The notes under the pieces were generated by a model. That model was not told the DNA's origin, did not search any database, and worked only from the letters and a program-made list of their open reading frames with translations. From Lysobacter concretionis Ko07 = DSM 16239 (lineage in GTDB: Bacteria > Pseudomonadota > Gammaproteobacteria > Xanthomonadales > Xanthomonadaceae), in NCBI RefSeq assembly GCF_000768345.1, contig NZ_AVPS01000007.1, forward strand, positions 124,001 through 188,000: a DNA stretch of 64,000 nt, given 5' to 3'. The translations under genes and the position numbers were made by a program. Within the stretch, counting starts at the first letter, position 1. Every line of letters begins with the position of its first letter. This document shows positions 37,998 to 46,235 of this stretch, in pieces.

Positions 37998-38101
37998 CGG
38001 AGTGCCTTCGGAAAATCTCCGGCATTGCACTCCGCAGGAAACCGTCATCAGGGCCGCGCTGCAGGTCCTTTGTCCACAACAAAAAATAAAACGGGATTCA
38101 C

Positions 38102-38128
38102 TAAAGTTCCGCCACAAGCGGCCGATAG
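38102..38128 (+). promoter_or_regulatory. near-consensus sigma-28 (FliA) promoter
   Basis: TAAAGTTC (38102-38109), exactly 11 bases, and GCCGATAG (38121-38128) match the flagellar sigma-28 consensus TAAAGTTT-N11-GCCGATAA at 14 of 16 positions. Transcription would begin near 38135 and run through a 38-codon ORF into the GGDEF/EAL gene at 38283. Placing a cyclic-di-GMP gene in the FliA regulon makes sense for motility control. Confidence 0.75.
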
Positions 38129-38169
38129 GACTGGCGTGCCGGCCTCCCTGCCGGCTTTGGGCGCAATCA

Positions 38170-38286
38170 ATGTCCCATCATCCTTTTTACGTGCCGCCCG
38201 CCTTCGGGATGCAGGCTTTCATGGAGTCGGCCGCCCTCGCCGGTGACTACACCGTGCCGCGTCCATCCGGCCTTCTCGCCGGATGA
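38170..38286 (+). CDS. 38-codon leader ORF coupled to the GGDEF/EAL gene
   Basis: The frame from the ATG at 38170 reads MSHHPFYVPPAFGMQAFMES and continues to a total of 38 residues. Its TGA (38284-38286) overlaps the ATG of the next gene as ATGA. It lies just downstream of the sigma-28 promoter. No strong ribosome site precedes it, and a small GCCGG/CCGGC stem lies directly upstream. It could be a regulatory leader peptide, a tiny protein, or a chance ORF; the stop/start overlap favours coupling but is not proof. Confidence 0.4.
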   Translation: MSHHPFYVPPAFGMQAFMESAALAGDYTVPRPSGLLAG

Positions 38287-41189
38287 GCGACGTCGCACTC
38301 CCTGCTAGCGTCGCCGCCACCGATTGGCGCGAGCGGCTGCTGGACGCCACCACCACGCGCGACGTGATCGCGGTGGTGGTGGATCTCGCGCAGCAACTCC
38401 CGGGCGTACGTCAGGTCCGGGTGCTGTGGGAACTGGACCCCGGCGACCTGCCGGCCGCCATCGATGCCGACACGTTGCGGCTGGCCGACGACGCCATGGC
38501 CGCAGGCGCGCCACGCACCAGCGCAAGGGGTGACCTGCTGGCGTTGCCGCTGCAGACCAGCACGGCCGTGGTGGTGATGGACCTCGGAAGCGACGCCGAC
38601 GCGGCCGGCATCACCGACACCTTGCGCCTGCCACTGCGCGTGGCGGACCGGAAGCTCCACGACCGCGTGCGACTGGAGGAGCTGGAAGGTGCGGTGCGTC
38701 GCCTGCGACGTTCCGAACAGCTGCAGGGCGCCTTGTTCGCGATCTCCGATCTGTCCGGGTCCGACCACGACATGACCGAGATGCTGCGCAGCATCCACGG
38801 CATCGTCGGCAGACTAATGTATGCCGAGAACTTCTTCATCGTGCTGCGCAACCTGGCCCGCGACACGGTCCACATCCCCTACTTCGCCGATGTCCTCGAC
38901 CCCTGCCCGTTCGAGGAGGCTTCGCTGGAAAGCATCAAGCACTCGTGCACCTGGTACGTGATCAACGATGCGTCGCCGCTGCGGGGCAACACGGGCCAGC
39001 TGCACAAGCAGGTCTCCGGCCCGCTGCTCACCGTCGGCACCGAGAGCCATGACTGGCTGGGCGTGCCGATGCTGCGCGACGGCGAGGCGCTGGGTGCGAT
39101 CGTGGTGCAGAGCTACCAGCCCGGCATCGACTTCACCGCGGCCGACCAGACACTGCTGGAGTTCGTCGCCAGCCACATCCTCACCGCGCTGGAACGCAAG
39201 CGCAGCACCGACCTGCTGGAACACAACGTCAAACTGCGCACCCGGCAACTGGCCGAGGCCAACCTCGGGCTGCAGCAGGAGGTCGCCGAACGCCAGCGTG
39301 CCGAACGCCTGCAGGCCGCGTTGTTCCAGATCGCCCAGCTGGCGACCGCCGACATCGACGAGGACCGTTTTTACGCCAGCATCCACGGCATCGTCGACCA
39401 GCTGCTCAACGCCGAAAACTTCTACATCGCGCTGCTTTCCGATGACCGCACCGCGCTCAGCTTTCCCTATTACATCGACAAGCAGGGGCGCAAACACCAC
39501 GAGGGTCGCCGGCTCGCTTCCGGACTCAGCGAGTACGTGTTGCGCCACCGCACGCCATTGCTGGTCCACAACCGGGAGATCGAGGCGCTCGAACAAAGTG
39601 GCGAGGTGGCGCGCGACCACCGCCGCTCGCCGCCAGCCGAATGCTGGCTGGGCGTGCCGCTGCTGTCGGGCGACGAGGTGCTCGGCATCGTCGCCCTGCA
39701 GAGCTACGACCCGCACAGCGGCTATGGCCAGGCCGACCAGGAGCTGCTCGCGTTTGTCGCCCTGCAGATCGCCACCAGCCTGCACCGCCGCCGCAGCGCG
39801 CAGTTCCTGCTGCAGGCCTACAACCAGCTGGAAGAGCGGGTGGCAGAACGCACCGCCGAACTGCGCGAGCAGATCCACGAGCGCGAGCAGGTCCAGCACC
39901 AGCTCCGGCACGAGGTCATGCACGATGCGCTGACCGGCCTGCCGAACCGCGGCCAGCTCCACGACCGCCTCGAACAGCTGCTCGCCCGCCTGCACGCGCA
40001 GCCGGAATCGCGCTGCGCGCTGCTGTACCTGGACGTCGACCGGTTCAAGGTCATCAACGACAGTCTCGGCCACCTGGCCGGTGATGATTTCCTGCGCCAG
40101 ATCGGTCGACGCCTGCAGTCCTGCGTCCGCGATCCGGATCTGGTGGCGCGGGTGTCCGGCGACGAGTTCGCGATCCTGATCGAGAACGACAGCGTGGACG
40201 AGCGAGGCCTGCCCACGGTCGCCAGCGCGGTGGCCGAGCGCGTGCTGCAGCGGCTCTCCGCACCCCTGCGGGTGGCGAGCCGGCTGCTCGATCCGTCGGC
40301 CAGCATCGGGGTCGCGGTCGGGGATGGCAGCTACCTGCGCGCCGACGATCTCATCCGCGATGCGGACACCGCGCTGTACCGGGCCAAGTCGCTGGGACGC
40401 AAGCGGTGGGAACTGTTCGACGACTCGTTGCAACGCTCCGCCGTCGACGTGCTGACTTTGGAGATCGAGCTGCGCCAGGCGCTGCAATACGACCAGTTGG
40501 AGCCCTGGTTCCAGCCGATCGTACGCCTGGCCGATGGCGCGGTGGTCGGCCATGAGGCCCTGCTGCGCTGGAACCACCCGCAGCGCGGCGTGCTGCGACC
40601 CGGCGAGTTCCTCCACGTCGCCGAGGACAGCGGGCTGATCGAGGCGATCGACTGGCGCATCTTCAAGCGCAGCTGTGCGCTGAAAGCCCAGTGCAGCGAC
40701 GACGGCTACCTGTCGATCAATGTCGCCCCGCGCCACCTGCTGCGCGACAACTTCGCCACCCGCCTGCTGGGCCTGCTGGAACGCACCGGACTGGCGCCGG
40801 AGCACCTGCTGATCGAGGTCACCGAAGGCTCCCTGCTGGACGAGCCCGACCGTGTCCGGGCGGTGCTGGAGCAGTTGCAGGCGCACGGCATCGGCGTCGC
40901 CCTGGATGACTTCGGCACCGGCTACTCATCGCTGAGCTACCTGCACACCTTTCCGTTGCGGGTGCTCAAGATCGACCGCACGTTCCTGGCCGCTCTCGAC
41001 CAGCAGGACAACAGCGGCGCCGTGATCGCCGCGGTGCTCGCGCTGGCCCGCGCACTCGGCATGGACGTGGTGGCCGAAGGCATCGAGACCGAGACCCAAC
41101 GGCGCGCGCTGATCGAGCTGGGCTGCGAATTCGGCCAGGGCTACCTGTTCGGTTACCCGGCGCCGCGGTCACCCATCCCCACCACCTGA
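38283..41189 (+). CDS. GAF-GAF-GGDEF-EAL cyclic-di-GMP signalling protein
   Basis: The 968-residue soluble protein has an N-terminal domain of unclear type (about 1-130) and a first GAF domain (about 140-290). Coiled-coil linkers containing LGLQQEVAERQRAERLQAALFQ join it to a second GAF (about 355-500). GGDEF (about 545-710) and EAL (about 725-960) domains follow. The cyclase motif is SGDEF near 626-630, with the first glycine replaced. The EAL domain keeps HEALLRW, DDFGTGYSSLSYL, KIDRTFL and VVAEGIETE, so phosphodiesterase activity looks more certain than cyclase activity. It lies behind the sigma-28 promoter and the 38-codon ORF. Confidence 0.9.
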   Translation: MSDVALPASVAATDWRERLLDATTTRDVIAVVVDLAQQLPGVRQVRVLWELDPGDLPAAIDADTLRLADDAMAAGAPRTSARGDLLALPLQTSTAVVVMDLGSDADAAGITDTLRLPLRVADRKLHDRVRLEELEGAVRRLRRSEQLQGALFAISDLSGSDHDMTEMLRSIHGIVGRLMYAENFFIVLRNLARDTVHIPYFADVLDPCPFEEASLESIKHSCTWYVINDASPLRGNTGQLHKQVSGPLLTVGTESHDWLGVPMLRDGEALGAIVVQSYQPGIDFTAADQTLLEFVASHILTALERKRSTDLLEHNVKLRTRQLAEANLGLQQEVAERQRAERLQAALFQIAQLATADIDEDRFYASIHGIVDQLLNAENFYIALLSDDRTALSFPYYIDKQGRKHHEGRRLASGLSEYVLRHRTPLLVHNREIEALEQSGEVARDHRRSPPAECWLGVPLLSGDEVLGIVALQSYDPHSGYGQADQELLAFVALQIATSLHRRRSAQFLLQAYNQLEERVAERTAELREQIHEREQVQHQLRHEVMHDALTGLPNRGQLHDRLEQLLARLHAQPESRCALLYLDVDRFKVINDSLGHLAGDDFLRQIGRRLQSCVRDPDLVARVSGDEFAILIENDSVDERGLPTVASAVAERVLQRLSAPLRVASRLLDPSASIGVAVGDGSYLRADDLIRDADTALYRAKSLGRKRWELFDDSLQRSAVDVLTLEIELRQALQYDQLEPWFQPIVRLADGAVVGHEALLRWNHPQRGVLRPGEFLHVAEDSGLIEAIDWRIFKRSCALKAQCSDDGYLSINVAPRHLLRDNFATRLLGLLERTGLAPEHLLIEVTEGSLLDEPDRVRAVLEQLQAHGIGVALDDFGTGYSSLSYLHTFPLRVLKIDRTFLAALDQQDNSGAVIAAVLALARALGMDVVAEGIETETQRRALIELGCEFGQGYLFGYPAPRSPIPTT

Positions 41190-41203
41190 GCCGCCACCCG
41201 GAC

Positions 41204-41737
41204 TCACAGCGTCCGCACCACCTTGCCCGACGCGGCTTCCAACAGCGCGCTGATCCGGTCGCGCTGCTGATGGTTGTCGGGCTGGGCGACCACCGCGAAG
41301 CGTCCGCGTTCGATGGCGTCGAACACCGTGTTGATCAGCACGTCCTGGTCCGGCCGCAAGGTCACGAACCCGCCGGTGAACAGGCCGAACACGGTGCAGA
41401 AGAACACCAGCGCGCCGCCGGCCGCCCACGGCGATTCGCGCACCGCCCGGATATCCATCCCCCACAGCAGCAGGAACACCACCACACCGGCCACTGCACC
41501 CAGCAGGCCGAACGTGATGTGGGCCTTGACCGCGGTGCGCCAGATGCCGCGGCTGTCAGGTTCGATCTTGCGGCCCGGCCGCGGATCGCCGGGCGCCACC
41601 ACCTGCACCTGCGCGTCGGTCAGGCCGAGCTCGCCGCGCACGCGCGCGGCCGCCTCATCGGCGACCGCGCGACTGTCGAACACCGCCGCCACCTTGCTGA
41701 AGGAGCGCTCGCCAAACACCGGGCCATCGGTTTTCAT
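41204..41737 (-). CDS. two-TM membrane protein of unknown function
   Basis: The 177-residue protein has an N-terminal alpha/beta stretch (SFSKVAAVFDSRAVADEAAARVRGELGL) and two transmembrane helices (about 75-97 and 107-130). A C-terminal cytosolic part reads FAVVAQPDNHQQRDRISALLEAA. The N-terminal ferredoxin-like segment recalls general-stress YflT/DUF1269-type proteins, but this assignment is weak. The start is the ATG at 41737. It converges with the GGDEF/EAL gene, leaving 14 bp between the two stops. Confidence 0.65.
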   Translation of the reverse strand: MKTDGPVFGERSFSKVAAVFDSRAVADEAAARVRGELGLTDAQVQVVAPGDPRPGRKIEPDSRGIWRTAVKAHITFGLLGAVAGVVVFLLLWGMDIRAVRESPWAAGGALVFFCTVFGLFTGGFVTLRPDQDVLINTVFDAIERGRFAVVAQPDNHQQRDRISALLEAASGKVVRTL

Positions 41738-41893
41738 CGCCTCACTCCCAACCGCCGTAGTGACTGCCACGATGCCCCCGCAGGAGTCGAAGCCCGGTGA
41801 ACCGGGCAATGGCGCGGCCTCCAAGCCCCGGCTGCGCGGGATTTCGTCCTTGCGGACTGGCGTCGTCCGGCGAGGGACGGGACGGGTCGCCGG

Positions 41894-42595
41894 CTACCGC
41901 ACCCACACCAGGCTGCGGTTGTTCGCCGGCATCGCCACGTCCTCGACCAGCCGCAGGCCGATCGCGCGCGCCAGTGCGTCGACCGCTTCGAAATCGCGGA
42001 TCGCCGAGCGCGGGTCGCGCGCCTGCAGCCAGCCGTCGAACGCGCGATTGCTGTCGCTGGTGTATCGCCCGGCGTAATTGAACGGTCCGTACACCACCAG
42101 CGTCGCCGTCGGCGGCGCCGCTGGTTCGCCCGGCGGCAGCGCGCGGTCGATGCCGGCGAAGAACGCCTCCACCTCCGGCCAGCCCATGATGTGCAGCGTG
42201 TTGGCGCTGAAGACCGCATCGAACGCTGCTACCCCTTCCCTCATTGCGGTACCTCTTGCGGCGCTTCGCGCGCCCTCACCCCAACCCTCTCCCGCAGGCG
42301 GGAGAGGGAGCAAAGGCAGGGGCCACGGGTCGGTCGCGACGTCGAGCACCAACGGCTCGGGCGTGTTCGGCAACGCGGCCTCGGCCAGCCATTGCCGGAT
42401 GCCCGGCAGATGCTCCGCGCGGTCGCTGCACTGCCAGACCAGCCATGGCATCGCGGCGGCGAAATGCACCGCGTGCTGGCCGGTGCCGCTGCCGATCTCG
42501 AGCACGTGGCGGCGGTCGGCGAAGCGGGTCCGCAACACCGCCAGGATCGGCTCACGGTTGCGCTCGCAGGACGGCGAGAACGGCTTGTCGATCAT
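41894..42595 (-). CDS. DUF938-family SAM-dependent methyltransferase with an in-frame repeat insertion
   Basis: The 233-residue protein has the SAM motif VLEIGSGTGQHAVHFA (residues 31-46) and the family signature FDAVFSANTLHIMGWPEVEAFF, so it is a DUF938 methyltransferase of unknown substrate. Between DPWPL and FDAVFSAN lies an extra segment of about 29 residues that includes LPPAGEGWGEGARSAA. This is the translation of a palindromic repeat (42285-42308 and flanks), and the family is normally about 200 residues. The insertion keeps the frame. Whether the enzyme is still active is unknown. The start at 42595 is MIDKPFSPSCERN. Confidence 0.83.
   Translation of the reverse strand: MIDKPFSPSCERNREPILAVLRTRFADRRHVLEIGSGTGQHAVHFAAAMPWLVWQCSDRAEHLPGIRQWLAEAALPNTPEPLVLDVATDPWPLPLLPLPPAGEGWGEGARSAARGTAMREGVAAFDAVFSANTLHIMGWPEVEAFFAGIDRALPPGEPAAPPTATLVVYGPFNYAGRYTSDSNRAFDGWLQARDPRSAIRDFEAVDALARAIGLRLVEDVAMPANNRSLVWVR
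42285..42308. repeat. palindromic repeat inside the DUF938 gene
   Basis: CCCTCTCCCGC and GCGGGAGAGGG form an 11-bp perfect stem with a 2-nt loop. This is the widespread CCCTCTCCC palindrome of xanthomonads and other proteobacteria, here sitting in coding sequence. A related shorter copy is at 47581-47601. Confidence 0.88.
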
Positions 42596-42902
42596 GGGCC
42601 TGCCCCGGTCGGCATGCGGTGTGGAACGGCGTCGGACGTCACCTTCGTTCTCCCTGTTTCGTGCACGGACAGACCGGCGGGGATGCGCGGCCACGAAACC
42701 GGCATCGCCATCACTGTACCGGCGCGACGCCTCACGTATCCGGCGCGCGCGGACCATCGCCGCTGCACGCGATACCGCCGCAATCGGCACGATCGACCAT
42801 GACCCCAGTCACTTGTGCCCTCGCCAACGGCCGTCGAGAGTCGAAGGCCTGTCCATTGCAGCCGGTGGCATGCCGGTTGCCGTCCCTGGGGGAATGCACG
42901 CT
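42596..42902. other. divergent intergenic region upstream of the TldD block
   Basis: These 307 bp lie between the DUF938 gene (minus) and the first tldD (plus). I found no convincing sigma-70, sigma-54 or sigma-28 promoter and no repeat. GGGGGA at 42888-42893 is the ribosome site for the tldD GTG start. Confidence 0.35.
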
Positions 42903-44531
42903 GTGCAACGACGCGAGTTTCTTGCGCTGTCCGGAATGAGCCTGGCCGGTCTGCTGCTGCCGCACTCACGCCTGATCGCCGCCGGGCAGTTGCTGGAGCC
43001 CGCCGACGCGCGCCGCAACAAGGCGCTGGCCGAGGCGGCACTGGAGGCGGCCCGACGCGCCGGGGCCAGCTATTGCGATGTGCGTATCGGGCGCTACCTC
43101 AACCAGTCGCTGGTCACCCGCGAAGCCCGGGTGGAGAACATCAGCAACACCGAATCCTCCGGGGTCGGCATCCGGGTCATCGTCAACGGCGCCTGGGGTT
43201 TCGCCGCGACCCACCAGTCCACCCAGGCGGCGGTGCTGGCAGCGGTCGGGCAGGCGGCCGCGATCGCGCGCGCCAATGCGCGCATCCAGACCCGGCCGGT
43301 GCAACTGGCACCGGTGCAGGGCGTTGGTGATGTGCGCTGGCAGACGCCGATCGGCAAGAACGCGATGGCCGTGCCGGTGCAGGACAAGGTCGACCTGCTG
43401 TTGGGCCTGAATGCGGCTGCGACGAATGCCGGCGCCGACTTCATCAGCTCGCAGCTGTTCCTGGTCAACGAGCAGAAGTTTTTCGCCTCCAGCGACGGCT
43501 CGTTCATCGACCAGGACGTGCACCGGATCTGGTTGCCGTTCACCGCCACCGCGATCGACAAGGCCAGCGGCAGGTTCCGCACCCGCAACGGCCTGTCGGC
43601 GCCGATGGGCATGGGCTGGGAATTCCTCGACGGCCGCCCGGAAGGCCGCTACGAGCTGCCCGGTGGCGTGGTCGGTTACGGCCGTTCCTACGATCCGGTC
43701 GAGGACGCGATCGCAGCGGCGAAGCAGGCGCGCGAGAAGCTCAGCGCGCCGTCGGTCAAACCCGGCAAGTACGACCTGGTGCTGGACCCGTCCAACCTGT
43801 TCCTGACCATCCACGAGAACGTCGGCCACCCGCTCGAGCTGGACCGCGTGCTCGGCTACGAGGCCAACTACGCCGGCACCAGCTTCGCCACCCTGGACAA
43901 GCGCGACGCCGGCTTCCGCTGGGGCAGCGACATCGTCAATTTCACCGCCGACAAGACCGAGCCCTACAGCCTGGGCGCGGTCGGTTACGACGACGAGGGC
44001 GTCAAGTGCGGGCGCTGGGATCTGGTCCGGGACGGCACCCTGGTCAACTACATGGCGACCCGCGACGAGGTGCACATCCTCGGCGAGACCGCGTCGCACG
44101 GCTGCAGCTACGCCGACTCCTGGTCGAGCATCCAGTTCCAGCGCATGGCCAACGTGTCGCTGGCGCCGGGCAAGGCGCCGCTGAGCGTGGCCGAGATGGT
44201 CAAGGGCGTCCAGAACGGCCTCTACATCCACGGCCGCGGCTCGTATTCGATCGACCAGCAGCGTTACAACGCCCAGTTCGGTGGCCAGCTGTATTACCGG
44301 ATCCAGAACGGCGAGGTCACCGGCATGGTCGAGGACGCCGCCTACCAGATCCGCACACCGGAGTTCTGGAACGCCTGCAGCGCGATCTGCGACGCGCGCG
44401 ACTTCCGCCTCGGCGGCTCGTTCTTCGACGGCAAGGGCCAGCCGGGGCAGGTGTCGGCGGTCTCGCACGGTTCCAGCACCGCCCGCTTCGACGGCATCAA
44501 CATCATCAACACCGCGCGCAGCCTGGGCTGA
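42903..44531 (+). CDS. TldD-family metalloprotease with Tat signal (copy 1)
   Basis: The 542-residue protein opens VQRREFLALSGMSLAGLLLP, a twin-arginine signal peptide, so export in a folded state is predicted. The body is TldD-like. HENVGH near residues 303-308 gives the HExxxH zinc site, followed by PLELDRVLGYEANYAGTS and a C-terminal GGSFFDGKGQPGQVSAVSHGSS. TldD/TldE pairs are proteases that finish some peptide natural products and degrade CcdA-like substrates. I prefer the GTG at 42903, because the GGGGGA ribosome site is correctly spaced and the paralogue starts at the same residue; an ATG 9 bp earlier is possible. It is followed 47 bp later by a close paralogue. Confidence 0.83.
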   Translation: MQRREFLALSGMSLAGLLLPHSRLIAAGQLLEPADARRNKALAEAALEAARRAGASYCDVRIGRYLNQSLVTREARVENISNTESSGVGIRVIVNGAWGFAATHQSTQAAVLAAVGQAAAIARANARIQTRPVQLAPVQGVGDVRWQTPIGKNAMAVPVQDKVDLLLGLNAAATNAGADFISSQLFLVNEQKFFASSDGSFIDQDVHRIWLPFTATAIDKASGRFRTRNGLSAPMGMGWEFLDGRPEGRYELPGGVVGYGRSYDPVEDAIAAAKQAREKLSAPSVKPGKYDLVLDPSNLFLTIHENVGHPLELDRVLGYEANYAGTSFATLDKRDAGFRWGSDIVNFTADKTEPYSLGAVGYDDEGVKCGRWDLVRDGTLVNYMATRDEVHILGETASHGCSYADSWSSIQFQRMANVSLAPGKAPLSVAEMVKGVQNGLYIHGRGSYSIDQQRYNAQFGGQLYYRIQNGEVTGMVEDAAYQIRTPEFWNACSAICDARDFRLGGSFFDGKGQPGQVSAVSHGSSTARFDGINIINTARSLG

Positions 44532-44578
44532 GCGCGGCATGACACCTCAGCACCTCATCGACACAAGGGAGAACGACC

Positions 44579-46213
44579 TTGCAACGACGTGAATTCCTCG
44601 CCCTGACCGGGCTCACCGCAGGCGGACTGTTGCTGCCGTCGTTCTTCGGCAATGCCGTGGCCGCCGAGCAACTGCTGGAAACCATGGACCCGGCGCTGAA
44701 GAAGCGGCTGGCTGATGACGCCCTGAGCGCCGCGCGCGAGGCCGGCGCCACCTACTGCGACGTGCGCATCGGCCGCTACCTGCGCCAGGCGGTGATGACC
44801 CGCGAGGACAAGGTGCAGAACGTGATGAACGGCGAATCCACCGGCGTCGGCATCCGCGTGATCGTCGATGGCGCCTGGGGCTTTGCCGCCACCAACCAGC
44901 TGACCTCCGACGGCGTGGTGCAGGCGGCGCGGCAGGCGGCGGCGATCGCGCGCGCCAACGCGAAGGTGCAGACGGAGCCGGTGCAGTTCGCCAAGGCGCC
45001 GGGCTACGGCGAGATCCGCTGGCGCACGCCGATCCGGAAGAACGCGATGGAAGTGCCGATCCAGCAGAAGGCCGAACTGCTGCTGGGCGTGAACGCCGCC
45101 GCGATGGCGGCCGGTGCCAGCTTCGTCAATTCGACCCTGTTCGCGATCAACGAGCAGAAGTATTTCGCATCCACCGACGGCTCCTACATCGACCAGGACG
45201 TGCACCGCATCTGGGCGCCGATGAGCGTCACCGCGATCGACGCCGCCAGCGGCAAGTTCCGCACCCGCGCCGGCCTGTCCGCGCCGATGGGGCTGGGCTT
45301 CGAGTACCTGGACGGCAACGCCGCCGACAAGACCGTGCTGCCCTGTGGCGTCACCGTCTACGGCCAGTCCTACGACATGCGCGAGGACGCCATCGCGGCG
45401 GCGAAGCAGGCCCGCGAGAAGCTCAAGGCGCCCTCGGTCAAGCCCGGCAAGTACGACCTGGTGCTCGACCCCTCGCACACCTGGCTGACCATCCACGAGG
45501 CCATCGGCCACCCGCTGGAGCTGGACCGCGTGCTCGGCTACGAGGCCAACTACGCCGGCACCAGCTTCGCCACCCTGGACAAGCTTGAGCAGCGCTTCCA
45601 GTACGGCAGCGACCAGGTCAACGTGTTCGCCGACAAGACCCAGCCGGGCAGCCTCGGCGCGGTCGCCTACGACGACGAAGGCGTGAAGTGCAAGCGCTGG
45701 GACCTGATCCGCGACGGCAAGCTGGTCGACTACCAGACCATCCGCGACCAGGCCCACATCCTCGGCAAGACCGAGTCGGACGGCTGCTGCTATGCCGACT
45801 CGTGGTCGAGCGTGCAGTTCCAGCGCATGGCCAACGTGTCGCTGGCGCCGGGCAAGACGCCGCTGAGCGTCGCCGAGCTGGTCAAGGACGTCGAGAACGG
45901 CGTCTACATCGTCGGCAGCGGCTCGTTCTCGATCGACCAGCAGCGCTACAACGCCCAGTTCGGCGGCCAGCTGTTCTACGAGATCAAGAACGGCGAGGTC
46001 ACCGGCATGCTGGAGGACGTGGCGTACCAGATCCGCACGCCGGAGTTCTGGAATGCCTGCAGCGCCATCGCCGACGAGCGCGACTACCGCCTGGGCGGTT
46101 CGTTCTTCGACGGCAAGGGCCAGCCCAGCCAGGTCTCGGCCGTGTCGCACGGCTCTTCCACCGCCCGTTTCAACGGCATCAATGTCATCAACACCGCGCG
46201 CAGCCTGGGCTGA
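44579..46213 (+). CDS. TldD-family metalloprotease with Tat signal (copy 2)
   Basis: This 544-residue protein is a tandem paralogue of the preceding gene along its full length. It has the same twin-arginine opening (LQRREFLALTGLTAGGLLLP) and zinc motif HEAIGH near 305-310, with most blocks identical. It starts with TTG, preceded by AAGGGAG at 7 nt. The two copies differ mainly in the middle third, which may reflect substrate divergence. tldE/pmbA follows after 22 bp with an AAGGAG ribosome site, so the three genes form one transcript. Confidence 0.85.
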   Translation: MQRREFLALTGLTAGGLLLPSFFGNAVAAEQLLETMDPALKKRLADDALSAAREAGATYCDVRIGRYLRQAVMTREDKVQNVMNGESTGVGIRVIVDGAWGFAATNQLTSDGVVQAARQAAAIARANAKVQTEPVQFAKAPGYGEIRWRTPIRKNAMEVPIQQKAELLLGVNAAAMAAGASFVNSTLFAINEQKYFASTDGSYIDQDVHRIWAPMSVTAIDAASGKFRTRAGLSAPMGLGFEYLDGNAADKTVLPCGVTVYGQSYDMREDAIAAAKQAREKLKAPSVKPGKYDLVLDPSHTWLTIHEAIGHPLELDRVLGYEANYAGTSFATLDKLEQRFQYGSDQVNVFADKTQPGSLGAVAYDDEGVKCKRWDLIRDGKLVDYQTIRDQAHILGKTESDGCCYADSWSSVQFQRMANVSLAPGKTPLSVAELVKDVENGVYIVGSGSFSIDQQRYNAQFGGQLFYEIKNGEVTGMLEDVAYQIRTPEFWNACSAIADERDYRLGGSFFDGKGQPSQVSAVSHGSSTARFNGINVINTARSLG

Positions 46214-46235
46214 CCGTCGAAGGAGTTTCCGAGCA

